Source of the DNA: QIAW01 sp035487295
GTDB taxonomy: Bacteria > Acidobacteriota > Terriglobia > Terriglobales > Acidobacteriaceae
NCBI GenBank assembly: GCA_035487295.1
Contig: DATHMH010000015.1
Location: forward strand, 62,001 to 126,000
DNA length: 64,000 bases
Direction: 5' to 3'
Shown here: positions 17,915-27,600 of the stretch, one piece after another
Numbering within the stretch: the first letter of the stretch is position 1
How the letters are laid out: each line of letters opens with the position of its first letter
Program-made: the position numbers and the translations under genes
The notes under the pieces: generated by a model
Told to the model about the DNA's origin: nothing
The model's input: the letters and a program-made list of their open reading frames with translations, nothing else
Database searches by the model: none

Positions 17915-18847
17915 ATGGATATAGGTTCAATCGTCGTGGGAGGTTTCCTTCTTATTGTGATCGGCGGTACTATTCTGGGCGGATTCTTTACGGTGGATAC
18001 CTCCCAGGCGGCCGTGATCCAGCGCTTTGGCAAGTTCGCGCGCGTTGCCGGTCCGGGATTGAATTTCAAGACCCCCTGGTTCGAACAGGTCGCCGGCCGG
18101 GTCAACCTGCGCGTGCAGCAGTTCAGGGTCGAAGTGGAAACCAAGACCATGGATAACGTCTTCGTCAAAGTCATGGTCTCGGTGCAGTACCAGGTGATTC
18201 AGACAAAAGTTTACGCCGCATATTACAAACTGCAGAACCCTACCGACCAGATTACCTCGTATGTCTTCGATTCAGTGCGCTCCAACGTTCCCAAAATGAA
18301 CCTGGACGACGTCTTCGAAAAGAAGGATGACATTGCCGATGCCGTCAAGCGTGAACTTGCCACGGTGATGGATGACTTTGGCTATGCCATCATTAAAGCG
18401 CTGGTGACCGACGTGGACCCAGATCCCAAGGTCAAGTCGGCCATGAACGATATCAATGCCGCGCAGCGCGAACAGGTCGCGGCCCAGGCGCGCGGAGAGG
18501 CGGAAAAGATCCTCAAAGTAAAGCAGGCTGAGGCCGAAGCCGAGAGCAAGGCCCTGCAAGGGAAGGGAATAGCCAATCAGCGCAAAGCCATCATCGATGG
18601 TTTGCGCGAATCGGTGGAAGCCTTCAAGCAGAGCATCGAAGGCGCCAGCGCCAAAGACGTAATGGCACTGGTGCTCATGACGCAATATTTCGATACCCTC
18701 AAAGAAATCGGGGCGCAGGACAAGAGCAACACGATCTTCATGCCCAACTCACCGGGCGCCATGACCGATTACCTGCAGCAGATTATGAGCGTTGTGACCG
18801 GCAACCAGGTTTCGGAGAAAACCAAGTCGGCATCGGCAGGATCGTAG
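17915..18847 (+). CDS. SPFH/band-7 membrane protein (QmcA/HIR-like)
   Basis: 310 residues. One N-terminal transmembrane helix (5-25: IVVGGFLLIVIGGTILGG) is followed by the SPFH domain (about 26-185; AAVIQRFGKFARVAGPGLNF), then an Ala/Glu/Lys-rich coiled coil (ARGEAEKILKVKQAEAEAES). It probably forms large membrane-anchored rings that organise lipids or modulate proteases. Ribosome site GGGGG is 8 bp before the ATG. Confidence 0.88.
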   Translation: MDIGSIVVGGFLLIVIGGTILGGFFTVDTSQAAVIQRFGKFARVAGPGLNFKTPWFEQVAGRVNLRVQQFRVEVETKTMDNVFVKVMVSVQYQVIQTKVYAAYYKLQNPTDQITSYVFDSVRSNVPKMNLDDVFEKKDDIADAVKRELATVMDDFGYAIIKALVTDVDPDPKVKSAMNDINAAQREQVAAQARGEAEKILKVKQAEAEAESKALQGKGIANQRKAIIDGLRESVEAFKQSIEGASAKDVMALVLMTQYFDTLKEIGAQDKSNTIFMPNSPGAMTDYLQQIMSVVTGNQVSEKTKSASAGS

Positions 18848-18888
18848 TCCGAGCAGGCTTCGTTTAAATATATTCTGCTCAAAAGAAG

Positions 18889-18923
18889 CTGGGGGCTCCC
18901 ACTGTACGCCGCAAGCGCGCTAA
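18889..18923. repeat. GGGGGCTCCCACTGTACGCCGC repeat fragment
   Basis: Closely resembles 51586-51620 (ggggg-ctcccac-cgtgcgtcgcaagcg). Only the right half of that element is present. Confidence 0.5.
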
Positions 18924-19182
18924 GCTGGATTATTCATGTACAGCACATGATGTCAGGGCACGGATTCATCCGTGCCGGAAAATAAGCCCCACATGTGGCC
19001 TTTAGGCTCTGCGGTTGAACGCCGATGGAACCACAGAGTGTTCTCATCGAAAGCGCAGGTACCGCGGCCTTGTGCATCTAACCTCAGAGGCTAAAGCCGC
19101 GAGATATAGCGTCTCTTTGCGGCACGGATGAATCCGTGCCCTGACAGTGTGCCTTCCCAGGCGCACTTATGAATAATGCAGG
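18924..19182. mobile_element. MITE/REPIN-like palindromic element, copy 1
   Basis: Non-coding element of about 260 bp. The inner terminal repeats TGTCAGGGCACGGATTCATC.. (from 18951) and its reverse complement (to 19146) are nearly perfect over 26 bp, and each repeat is itself a small palindrome (CACGGAT..ATCCGTG). Outside them, ggattattcatg (left) and atgaataatgc (right) form an outer inverted pair. Copy 2 is at 49488-49714 and a right half at 43818-43873. It carries no ORF, so it would need a transposase in trans. Confidence 0.7.
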
Positions 19183-19194
19183 TTAACCTAAAAG

Positions 19195-20901
19195 CTAGTG
19201 GTTCTCTTTCGGGATCTCTGCCCCGCTTTTGCCTACCAGGAAATCGAGGTCAGCCCCCTGGTCGGCTTGCATGACGTGCTCGTGGTAGAGCTGGTAATAG
19301 CCGCGCCGATACGGCTGCGGAGGTTTCCAGGCGGCGCGCCGGCGCGCCAGTTCGGGTTCCGCGACATCGAGATGCAGCCGGCGGGCAGCGACATCGAGTT
19401 CGATCATGTCGCCATTCTGGACAATTCCCAGCGCCCCGCCCGCGGCAGCCTCCGGTGAAACATGTAAGACGACTGTGCCGTAGGCGGTGCCGCTCATACG
19501 CGCATCCGAGATGCGAATCATATCCGTAATGCCTTGCTTCAGAATCTTCGGCGGCAGGGGCATATTTCCCGTTTCGGGCATTCCGGGATATCCACGCGGG
19601 CCGCAATTTTTGAGCACCATCACGCAGCCTGGGTCAACGTCGAGGCTGTCATCGTTGATGCGGGCATGAAAGTCGTCAGTGTTTTCAAACACCACGGCCC
19701 GGCCGCGGTGCTTCATCAGCTCGGGCGTGGCTGCCGAGGGCTTGATCACGGCGCCGTTTGGGGCCAGATTGCCGCGCACAACCGCGATGCCTCCATGGGC
19801 CTTGAAGGGCTCGCCTAAAGGTTTGATCACATCGCGGTTATAACAAGGAGCCTCAGCAACGTTTTCGCCCATGGTCTTTCCGTTTACCGTTAATGCGTCG
19901 CGATGAATAAAATCGCCCAATTCGCGTAGGACCGCCGGCAACCCGCCGGCATAGTAGAAATCTTCCATCAGATACTTGCCTGAGGGCATCAGGTTGACCA
20001 GGCAGGGAACCTCGCGGCCCAGCGTGTCCCAATCTTCCAGCGTGAGCTTAACCCCGACCCTCCCTGCGATTGCGAGCAGATGAATCACTGCGTTGGTGGA
20101 GCCGCCAATTGCGCCCACGGCGCGAATTGCGTTTTCAAAGGCCTCGCGGGTCAGGATCTTCGACATCTTCAGGTCTTCGTGCACCATTTGGACGGCGCGC
20201 CGTCCAGCCAGATGCGCGAGCGTATAACGGCGAGAGTCAGCCGCGGGGATGGCCGCATTCATGGGCATTCCCATGCCCAGGGCCTCAACCACGCACGCCA
20301 TGGTGGAGGCGGTGCCCATGGTCATGCAATGGCCGGCGGAGCGGCTCATGCAGGCCTCGGCATCCATGAATTCGCACATGGTCATGGCCCCGCAGCGGAC
20401 GTCTTCGCTGAATCTCCAGACGTCGGTGCCCGAGCCGATATCGCGTCCGCGAAATTTTCCGTTGAGCATGGGGCCGCCCGAGAGCATGAGCGCGGGCAGG
20501 TCGCAACTGGCGGCGCCCATGAGGAGAGCGGGCGTGGTCTTGTCGCAGCCGGCCAGGAGCACGACGCCATCCACCGGATTGGCGCGGATGGATTCCTCCA
20601 CGTCCATGCTCACCAGGTTGCGGAACATCATGGTTGTGGGCCGCATCAGGGTCTCGCCCAACGACATGACAGGGAACTCGAGCGGGAAGCCGCCGGCTTC
20701 ATAGACCCCGCGTTTAACGTGGTCGGCAATCTTGCGGAAGTGCGCGTTGCAGGGCGTGAGCTCCGACCAGGTATTGCAAATGCCGATCACCGGGCGTCCA
20801 TCGAATAAATGGTCGGGCAATCCCTGGTTCCTCATCCAACTGCGATGAATGAAGCCGTCTCTGTCGGCCGGGCCAAACCACGCGGCGCTGCGAAATTTCA
20901 T
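19195..20901 (-). CDS. IlvD/Edd-family sugar-acid dehydratase
   Basis: 568-residue Fe-S dehydratase removing water from a dihydroxy acid to give a 2-keto-3-deoxy acid. Cluster cysteines are in ICNTWSELTPCN, AGCDKTTPALLM and KNCGPRGYPGMPE; GGSTNAVIHLLAIAGR and SDARMSGTAYG are family signatures. The C-terminal pattern RRGYYQLYHEHVMQADQGAD is found in aldonate dehydratases (arabonate/xylonate/galactonate types) rather than in biosynthetic IlvD. With dgoK and an ACS-type transporter upstream on the same strand it probably acts on galactonate or a similar aldonate. Ribosome site GAGGAA precedes the ATG. Confidence 0.85.
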   Translation of the reverse strand: MKFRSAAWFGPADRDGFIHRSWMRNQGLPDHLFDGRPVIGICNTWSELTPCNAHFRKIADHVKRGVYEAGGFPLEFPVMSLGETLMRPTTMMFRNLVSMDVEESIRANPVDGVVLLAGCDKTTPALLMGAASCDLPALMLSGGPMLNGKFRGRDIGSGTDVWRFSEDVRCGAMTMCEFMDAEACMSRSAGHCMTMGTASTMACVVEALGMGMPMNAAIPAADSRRYTLAHLAGRRAVQMVHEDLKMSKILTREAFENAIRAVGAIGGSTNAVIHLLAIAGRVGVKLTLEDWDTLGREVPCLVNLMPSGKYLMEDFYYAGGLPAVLRELGDFIHRDALTVNGKTMGENVAEAPCYNRDVIKPLGEPFKAHGGIAVVRGNLAPNGAVIKPSAATPELMKHRGRAVVFENTDDFHARINDDSLDVDPGCVMVLKNCGPRGYPGMPETGNMPLPPKILKQGITDMIRISDARMSGTAYGTVVLHVSPEAAAGGALGIVQNGDMIELDVAARRLHLDVAEPELARRRAAWKPPQPYRRGYYQLYHEHVMQADQGADLDFLVGKSGAEIPKENH

Positions 20902-20962
20902 AAGTTTTATTCCTCGAAGAAATCAATCGTGATTTTGTGGTACCTGGTATCTTAGACAAATT

Positions 20963-22264
20963 CTATTTTATTGCCTCTGGTTTCGACCGGCGCAGCAGCA
21001 ACAACAACACGCTGGCCACCAGAGCCGAAGCCGAAAGGCAAAGCACGCCGGCGGTGAAGGTGTGCGCCCTTTTGGTGATGTATCCCACGGCGTAGGGACC
21101 GGCAAAGCCGCCCAGGTTACCCACGGAATTAATCAGGCCAATAGAAGCGGCAGCGGCGGTGCCGGTGAGAAAGCTTGTGGGCAGCGACCAGAAGGCCGGC
21201 AGATAACCATACATTCCTGCCGCCGCCAGGCAGAACATCGAGATGGCTACACCCGGCATATTTTGTGTGAGAGCGCTCAACAAGAGCCCCACGCTGGCCA
21301 CCAGCAGGCATAGCGCCGCATGCCAGCGCCGTTCGCGGGTCCGATCAGAAGACCATCCTACAAACATGATGGCAAGGAATCCCACGAAGTAGGGCAGGGC
21401 GGCCACCAGGGAAACAAGCAGGTTGGTAGAACCAGAGAGCTTCTTGATGATGGTAGGCAGCCAGAAGCTAAACCCATAGACCGTGGATGCGACGAAGAAC
21501 AAGGCCAGGGTCAGCAGAATCACCTCTCGCTGCCGCAAGGCCTGCCACACGCTGTAAAAACGCGCAGCCTGCCTTGCCTGCTTCTCTTGTTTCAGCTCGC
21601 TGGCGATCCACTCACGCTCATCTTGCGGCAGCCACGTGGCCTGGTGCGGCCAATCGGTAAGGTAGAAGACAGTAACGATTCCGAATAGCACCGCCGGTAT
21701 CCCTTCCAGGACGAACAACCAGCGCCAGCCTGCCAGGCCGAGCCACTTGACGCCCAGCAGCAGCCCGGAGACCGGCGCGCCGATCATGTTGGCAACCGAC
21801 TGCGCCGCCATGAACATTGCCATGGCTTTGGCCCGATCTTCATAACGAAACCAGTGGCTCAGGTAGACGACAATTCCCGGAAAAAACCCAGCCTCAGAGG
21901 CCCCCAGTAGAAATCGTACCCAATAGAATTGGTGCGCGGTGTGGATGAATCCGGTAAAGACAGCCACGATTCCCCAGGTGATCATGATACGGGCAATCCA
22001 GGCGCGGGCGCTCCAACGCTCTACCAGGATGGCGCCGGGGATTTCCAGCAAGAAGTAACCAAAGAAGAAAATGCCCGCTCCAAAACCGTAAATCTCAGGA
22101 GTAAAGCCCAGAGCGCCGGTCATATCCAGCGCCGCATAACTGAGGTTGCCGCGGTCAAGATAAGCGATGACATAGAGAAAGAAAAGATAGGGAAGCAGCC
22201 GCAGGGCAATGCGCCTGCGCGCTCGCTCGGCAACGGGAGTTGTAATCACAGTCGGACTGCTCAT
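20963..22264 (-). CDS. MFS transporter, anion:cation symporter (sugar-acid) family
   Basis: 433 residues with about 12 hydrophobic helices. The motif YLDRGNLSYAALDM in the first helix and GASEAGFFPGIVVYLSHWF in helix 4 are hallmarks of the ACS family, which imports hexuronates, galactonate, tartrate and similar acids with protons. It lies between dgoK and the IlvD/Edd dehydratase (61-bp gap to the latter), so aldonate uptake is the likely role. ATG at 22264 or 22270; an upstream GTG at 22285 sits inside a repeat and is less likely. Confidence 0.85.
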   Translation of the reverse strand: MSSPTVITTPVAERARRRIALRLLPYLFFLYVIAYLDRGNLSYAALDMTGALGFTPEIYGFGAGIFFFGYFLLEIPGAILVERWSARAWIARIMITWGIVAVFTGFIHTAHQFYWVRFLLGASEAGFFPGIVVYLSHWFRYEDRAKAMAMFMAAQSVANMIGAPVSGLLLGVKWLGLAGWRWLFVLEGIPAVLFGIVTVFYLTDWPHQATWLPQDEREWIASELKQEKQARQAARFYSVWQALRQREVILLTLALFFVASTVYGFSFWLPTIIKKLSGSTNLLVSLVAALPYFVGFLAIMFVGWSSDRTRERRWHAALCLLVASVGLLLSALTQNMPGVAISMFCLAAAGMYGYLPAFWSLPTSFLTGTAAAASIGLINSVGNLGGFAGPYAVGYITKRAHTFTAGVLCLSASALVASVLLLLLRRSKPEAIK

Positions 22265-22279
22265 TCCCATCCCTTGTTT

Positions 22280-22389
22280 CACCACGGAGGCACGGAGGCA
22301 CTGAGAAAATCAAAAAAAGAATTTTAACCACGAAGGACACAAAGTAACCGCGCCTATCTCCGTGTCTCAGTGCCTCCGTGGTGATTTTC
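22280..22389. repeat. Inverted ACCACGGAGGCACGGAGG repeats with a central AACCACGAAGGACAC unit
   Basis: The left arm (22280-22310) and right arm (22358-22389) are imperfect reverse complements with a 9-bp internal period; the unit at 22324-22349 sits in the loop. It fills nearly the whole gap between the transporter and dgoK and could fold in the operon transcript. Confidence 0.65.
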
Positions 22390-22403
22390 TTCCTGATCTG
22401 CGT

Positions 22404-23483
22404 TTATCTTCGGCTCGGTTTTTCCCCTTTGCGCGCCTTTGTGTCCTTCATGGTTAAACATTTTTCCAGAATGCATCTTAACCCGGTCAGAAGCGCATCT
22501 TCGGTTTCGGCGGGGGAGAGCACGCTGGCGGGCACCGACATTGCCATGAGAGCGCTGCGCCATGCGGCAGCTAGCGCAGGAATGCCGACAATCGCAACCT
22601 GCTTTTCTTCCGCCAACACCCGGCGAGCGATAAGCGCATCCATCTCGGATGCAACAAACGCCCCAATCAGAAATGAAAGCCGTTCTTCCGGAGCGCCCTG
22701 GTTGGCGAGCTGCAGCAGGCGTACCGAGAATGCGGCACGCGCCAGGCCCGACCTGCGCTGTTCTCTCATGCCGGCTTTCATCCAGGGCTCGGCAATCACG
22801 CTGGCACGATCCTCGGGCAGCGCGCTGGCCAAAATCGTCTGGCTCTGGGCGGCGTGAACGAGCTCGCCGGAAAGGGAGGTGCTGCTCGATTCGATGCGTC
22901 CTTCTGCATCCAACTGAATTGCCTTCCAGTGCGAACCCAGATTCAGAACTACCGCCGGCGGTTGAATATAGCCGAGGGAAGCGAGCCCGATGCACAGGGT
23001 CTCTTCGCCACGCATGACGTCAGTGGTGTGGATTGTATCGAACTTTACCGCCGCCGGCCCGGAGCGCACGCCAGGGATTAAGAGAATAGGAAGATCGGTA
23101 ATCTCAGGAAATTGAACCCACTGGGCAGCAGCCGCAATCTCTGCCATCCCGACCGGCGCTTGCAGGTGAGGGACCTCGGCCAATCCGAGAGGCGAGCCGA
23201 TCATTCCCGCGGCGGCAACGCACACCGGAAGACCCGACTTCAATTTGGAGGCAGGAGTTGAGGAAACTGTCTTGATCTGTGCCTGGAAAGCCCCGATCAG
23301 CTCGCGCAACGCGGCATGAACCTTTTGCGGAGAGCGATCGCGAGCTGTGTCGCGCACTCCCACGGGGCTGCCGAGGCGGGCGATCACCCGGCTGCCGCGC
23401 ATCAGCCAGGCGCGGGTATTGGTGGTGCCCATATCCACGTAGATGGCGCACACTTCTTTGCTTGTGTCAGCGCGAGAACTCAT
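22404..23483 (-). CDS. dgoK: 2-dehydro-3-deoxygalactonokinase
   Basis: 359 residues of the DgoK family, which phosphorylates 2-keto-3-deoxygalactonate in the De Ley-Doudoroff pathway. The start IYVDMGTTNTRAWLMRG is the phosphate-1 loop of the actin-like kinase fold; AAAGMIGSPLGLAEVPHLQA and RGEETLCIGL are DgoK-type motifs. It is the first gene of the minus-strand operon. The last residues (TMKDTKARKGEKPSRR) are encoded by an interspersed repeat (22424-22459), so the native end has been altered. The ATG at 23483 is chosen by homology position; no strong ribosome site. The aldolase that should follow (DgoA) is not in the window. Confidence 0.85.
   Translation of the reverse strand: MSSRADTSKEVCAIYVDMGTTNTRAWLMRGSRVIARLGSPVGVRDTARDRSPQKVHAALRELIGAFQAQIKTVSSTPASKLKSGLPVCVAAAGMIGSPLGLAEVPHLQAPVGMAEIAAAAQWVQFPEITDLPILLIPGVRSGPAAVKFDTIHTTDVMRGEETLCIGLASLGYIQPPAVVLNLGSHWKAIQLDAEGRIESSSTSLSGELVHAAQSQTILASALPEDRASVIAEPWMKAGMREQRRSGLARAAFSVRLLQLANQGAPEERLSFLIGAFVASEMDALIARRVLAEEKQVAIVGIPALAAAWRSALMAMSVPASVLSPAETEDALLTGLRCILEKCLTMKDTKARKGEKPSRR
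22424..22459. repeat. AACCATGAAGGACACAAAGG-type repeat in the dgoK 3' end
   Basis: Read on the minus strand it follows the same pattern as 33556 and 32772. It is translated as the C-terminal tail of DgoK. Confidence 0.7.
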
Positions 23484-23613
23484 TGAAATAAGGTGACCGG
23501 CAACAATATCGTGAATACTCGATGGTGCGCAACCGTAACATATGAAATCTGCATTCATCTGTAGTTTCATGAAAAATCAAGTTATTTTAATTGGTAACGA
23601 AATCGGAACTGTA

Positions 23614-23642
23614 TTGACAAGGCTGGGTGATTGGGCTACATT
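23614..23642 (+). promoter_or_regulatory. Sigma-70-type promoter for the DUF5684 gene
   Basis: A perfect -35 TTGACA (23614-23619), 17-bp spacer and -10 TACATT (23637-23642). It lies about 110 bp upstream of the ATG at 23762, implying a leader of roughly 110 nt. Confidence 0.65.
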
Positions 23643-23761
23643 GCGCACATCAGCCGAAATCTAGAGCCGCGCTTGTGTTGCGCTGTTTTGCGCCGCTTGT
23701 CAGCGGGCATACCCGTCTTGTCGGCTGCCGGTAAAATCAAATCACACTGGAGAGAAATCGA

Positions 23762-24217
23762 ATGAAAGCACGCACACGTGTTTTTTCGCTGCTGGGTTTG
23801 GTCCTGGTCCTGATCGCAGTACTGCTTCCCGTTGGAAGAGCTATGGCCCAGTCGTCCGATGACAATCGGGCGGCGGCGCTGCTTGGCGGCGGCGTCATGA
23901 TGGTAGTACTGCTCATTGGCCTGGCGGTTTATGTGTACATCGCTTTGGCGATTCAGACCATCGCCAACAAAACGCGCACCGAAAATTCCTGGATGGCCTG
24001 GATTCCGATCCTTAATATTATTTTGCTGCTCAACGTTGCCAAGAAGCCCATCTGGTGGATTGTTCTTTTCGTGATTCCCATCGTGAGCATTGTCATCGCC
24101 ATTATCGTCTGGATGGCAGTCGCCGAAGCGCGGGGCAAGCCCAGTTGGTGGGGCATTTTACTGATCGTTCCTCTTGTGGGACTGATTGTTCCCGGTTATC
24201 TGGCCTGGGCAGACTGA
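23762..24217 (+). CDS. DUF5684-family membrane protein
   Basis: 151 residues. An N-terminal signal or anchor segment (RVFSLLGLVLVLIAVLLPVG) is followed by hydrophobic helices at about 41-65, 78-92, 97-120 and 130-150. WMAWIPILNIILLLNVAKKP and VAEARGKPSWWGILLIVPL match the DUF5684 pattern of Trp-rich loops. Function unknown. Ribosome site GGAGAG upstream of the ATG. Confidence 0.75.
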   Translation: MKARTRVFSLLGLVLVLIAVLLPVGRAMAQSSDDNRAAALLGGGVMMVVLLIGLAVYVYIALAIQTIANKTRTENSWMAWIPILNIILLLNVAKKPIWWIVLFVIPIVSIVIAIIVWMAVAEARGKPSWWGILLIVPLVGLIVPGYLAWAD

Positions 24218-24426
24218 TTTTCCATACGGCCTCTTGCGGTTCGTGACCTGAACCTGGACGAATAAATAGAATTGCCCTCCCCGCATGAAGGTGAATGCGG
24301 GGTGGGCTGGAAGCGAGCCCCGTCGCGCGCAAGGACTGGCCAGGGTGGAGTTGTTTCTCTGGGTACCAAGAACCTGGAGCCTGGAGCTGTTTTTTCATAC
24401 AATGCCACCCGCCAGGAGGAGCTTCC

Positions 24427-24609
24427 ATGCCATCTTCCATCTCTCGTTGCGACTTTCTCGCCACGTTAGGTTTGACCGCAGCCGCAGCCGCGGCTGCTTC
24501 CATTCCTTCGTTTGCGTTTTCACGCCATGAGCACGACAGCGCCCAACGCGGCGCTCGATTTTTTGTTGCGCTGCGTTCATCAGCGGCAAATATTTGTTCT
24601 GAGTTCTGA
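24427..24609 (+). pseudogene. Truncated Tat-signal protein remnant
   Basis: 60 codons after a strong AGGAGG ribosome site. The start SRCDFLATLGLTAAAAAAAS-IPSFAFS is a typical Tat (twin-arginine) leader in which the second Arg of SRRDFL has become Cys. About 25 residues later the reading frame runs into the TTCTGAG heptad array at 24597 and stops inside it. No mature domain remains. Probably the 5' end of a larger exported oxidoreductase-type gene cut by the repeat or an associated deletion. Confidence 0.55.
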
Positions 24610-24645
24610 GTTCTGAGTTCTGAGTTTTGAGTTTTGAGTACAGAG
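24597..24645. repeat. TTCTGAG heptad array (7 units)
   Basis: Seven 7-mers in a row: four ttctgag, two ttttgag, one tacagag. It ends the truncated Tat-signal gene and lies just 3' of the FG-GAP gene. Confidence 0.9.
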
Positions 24646-24656
24646 TACTATTCTTC

Positions 24657-27600
24657 CTAGTGCGGTCTAGCGGAACGATAAAACGTTATGGAAGGCGAGT
24701 TGTTTCCCGCAAAGTTCGTATCGCCGGCATAGCTGGCGGTGATCACGTGAAGTCCCATGGCGAACTGGTTGGTTTGGAGGCTGGCGTGGCCGGAGCCATC
24801 CACGGTTCCCGTGCCGATGGTCGTGCCTCCGTCTTTGAAGGTGACCATACCTGTAGGTGACGTTGGCGCAGGGCCTGACGGAGTCACGGTAGCGCTGAGG
24901 GTCACCATCTGCCGAAAGCGGAATGGAAGTGGGGAAGCTGTTATGGCAATCGAGATCGTGGCCTGATTTACAGTCTGAGCCAGCGCCGTAGGGCCACTGC
25001 CGGTAAAGTTGCTGTCGCCGCCATAGGCAGCGGTAATGGTGTGCAGACCACCTGTCAGTGTGGAGGTGCCGAGCGTCCAGGTTGCTCCGCCAGTGGATGT
25101 CCCCGGGCCCAGCGAGTTGGTTCCATCAAAGAATGTAACTGTGCCCGTTGGTGTGCCGCTGAACTGCGGCGAGACCGTGGCGGTATAGGTGAGCGACTGA
25201 CCATACGTGGAAGGGTTATTGCCAGAGGTCAGTGCCAGCGCGGTAGTGGTCGTGGCCTGATTGACGGTGATCGAACTGTCGCCGTAAATCGAATGATCAG
25301 CATTGTCGCGGGAAATTACAAGTTGTGAGCCGGCAGCCCGCAAAATCGCGGCATTCACAAATGTGTGGGAGCCGTTATCTGCGGGAGCAAAGTTATATGG
25401 AAGCGGCAACTGAGCGCCGCCATCGGAGCTGGTAAAGAACACTAAGCCGTTATAGCCGGCCGCAACCCGGTTGTAGTCATTGAAGGCAGTCACGCCAATC
25501 GTAAAGGAGAAGCCGACGGTCGTGCTGGCTGGCGCCGTAACCCCGAGGTGAGTGACGGGGCAAACTTGATTCAACGAGACACCCACGTTGCCGTTGCCGG
25601 CGCTATTTTCATTGGCCACGGCAAAATCAAGGATCGAGTCGCCGTTAAAATCAGCCGCAACCAGGGAATAAGGCTGCAATCCCACAGTGAAATTCAAGGG
25701 CGCCAGGAAGTTCCCAGCTCCATCGCCCAGCAAAATGCCGACCGTACCCGGATTGAAGCTGAGTGGGTCCGAGTTGGCGACCGCCAGGTCGAGATGCCCA
25801 TCGCCGTCAAAGTCCGCGGTGATGACTGACGTGGGATTGACCCCAACCGTATAGTTCACTGCGTTTTGGAAAGTGCCATCTCCGTTCCCCAGCAGCACGC
25901 TGACGTTGTTGTCGTTGAAATTCGCTACTGCCAGGTCAACTTTGCCGTCGTGGTTGAAGTCGCCTACCGCGATCGAACTTGGCGCAGAGGTCGAGGAAGA
26001 ACCGACGGTGTAGGTATGAGTGACGGGAAAGCTCCCGCTTCCGTTGTTGATCGCCACGGTGATGATGTTCGATCCATAATCTGCAACGGCAAAATCCAAT
26101 GCGCCGTCGCCATTGAAGTCTCCTGCAATCACGAACTCAGGGAAGCTTCCTGCCGCGACGCTTGTCCCGATGGAAAAGGTCCCGTCGCCATTGCCCGCCA
26201 TGATTCTCACGGTCAGATAATGGCTGCCGGAAAAGCTGACGGCGACATCCAGCTTGCCGTCGCCATTGAAATCGCCGACGGCCAGCCCGCGTGGATTGGA
26301 GAGAGCGGCTAAGGGTGTGTTTTTTGCCGCCTGGAAGGTCCCATCTCCATTGCCCAGGAGAACACTAAGGCTTGTGTCGGTGAGATTTACGGCGACGATA
26401 TCCAGTTTTCCATCTCCGTTGAAATCACCAACGCCAATTGCTACTGGGCTCGTTCCCACCGGGTAGTTTACCGCCGCTTGAAAGGTTCCATCTCCATTGC
26501 CCAGGAAGACACTCACGTTATTGCTGCTGTAGTTCACGACGGCCAGGTCTTTCTTGCCGTTGTGGCGAAAATCGCCGGTGGCGATGGCGTAAGGGTTAGC
26601 GTCGGCGTTGTAGCTGGTCATAGATGGCAAGCAGCCCGTGGGCGGCGCAATCAAGATCGTGCCGCTTCCGGTGATTGAGTTATTGACGGTATCGGTAGCG
26701 GTAATGGTCTGCGTGCCCTGGGTTTGCAGAGTGGCTCCATTGCTGAAGGTATGCACCCCGGCATCGCTGGTCTTGAAAATGTAGTCGGCGGGCAGCGATG
26801 CCTGAGAGTCAGAGCTGGTGAAATGCACCTTCGGAGAAGTCGTCCAATAGGAAGGAGTCGTGTTCTGGAATTGATCAACCGCGCGGACCTTGAAATCAAA
26901 AGCGACACCAGGGGTCCTGCGGACAGGAACGGTCACAGCAAAGCCGACCGTAGGTCCGGGACTGACTGCAACCGTTGCGCTGCCGGTGGTGGATGATATC
27001 ACCGTATCGGTAGCGGTAATGGTCTGGTTGCCGGAGCTCTTCAGCGTAACCATGAATGTGCCCACTCCATTGGTCAGAGTCGAATCGGGCGGAAGCACAG
27101 CCTGGGGGTCTGTGCTCGTGAAGTGCACGGTGCCGGCGTAGTTGGTTGCGGTCTGGTGATAGGGAGTGAAGGCAGTCACTGTAACGCTGATCTGCGAGCC
27201 GGCGACTGCAGTGGCGGGCGCGCTCAAGGTGTAATAAGAGGCGTTGCAGGGTTCATTGAGCAGCACAGAAACATAGTTCCCGACGTTGCTGCCACTGTAA
27301 TTTACAGTTACCAGATCGGGATAGCCATCGCCATTCATGTCCGCAGAAGCCACCGACCAGGGGTTGTTGCCGACCGGAAAAATGGCAGGTGTTAGGAAAG
27401 TGCCGTCCCCGTTGCCCAGAAAAACACTGAGACTTTTGCCTCCTAATACACCGACGGCGAGGTCGAGGTTACCGTCTTTGTTGAAGTCGCCAACGGCCAG
27501 TGATAGAGCGCCATAGGAGCTGCCGCTTCCGGTCGGGTAGTAAACCGGTGGCTTGAAAGTGCCGTCTCCGTTGCCCAGCAGAATACTCAGGCTGTTGTTG

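Noticed and set aside
20080..20808. 242-codon plus-strand ORF
   Set aside because: Antisense shadow of the IlvD/Edd dehydratase; His/Gly/Ala-rich product with no motif.
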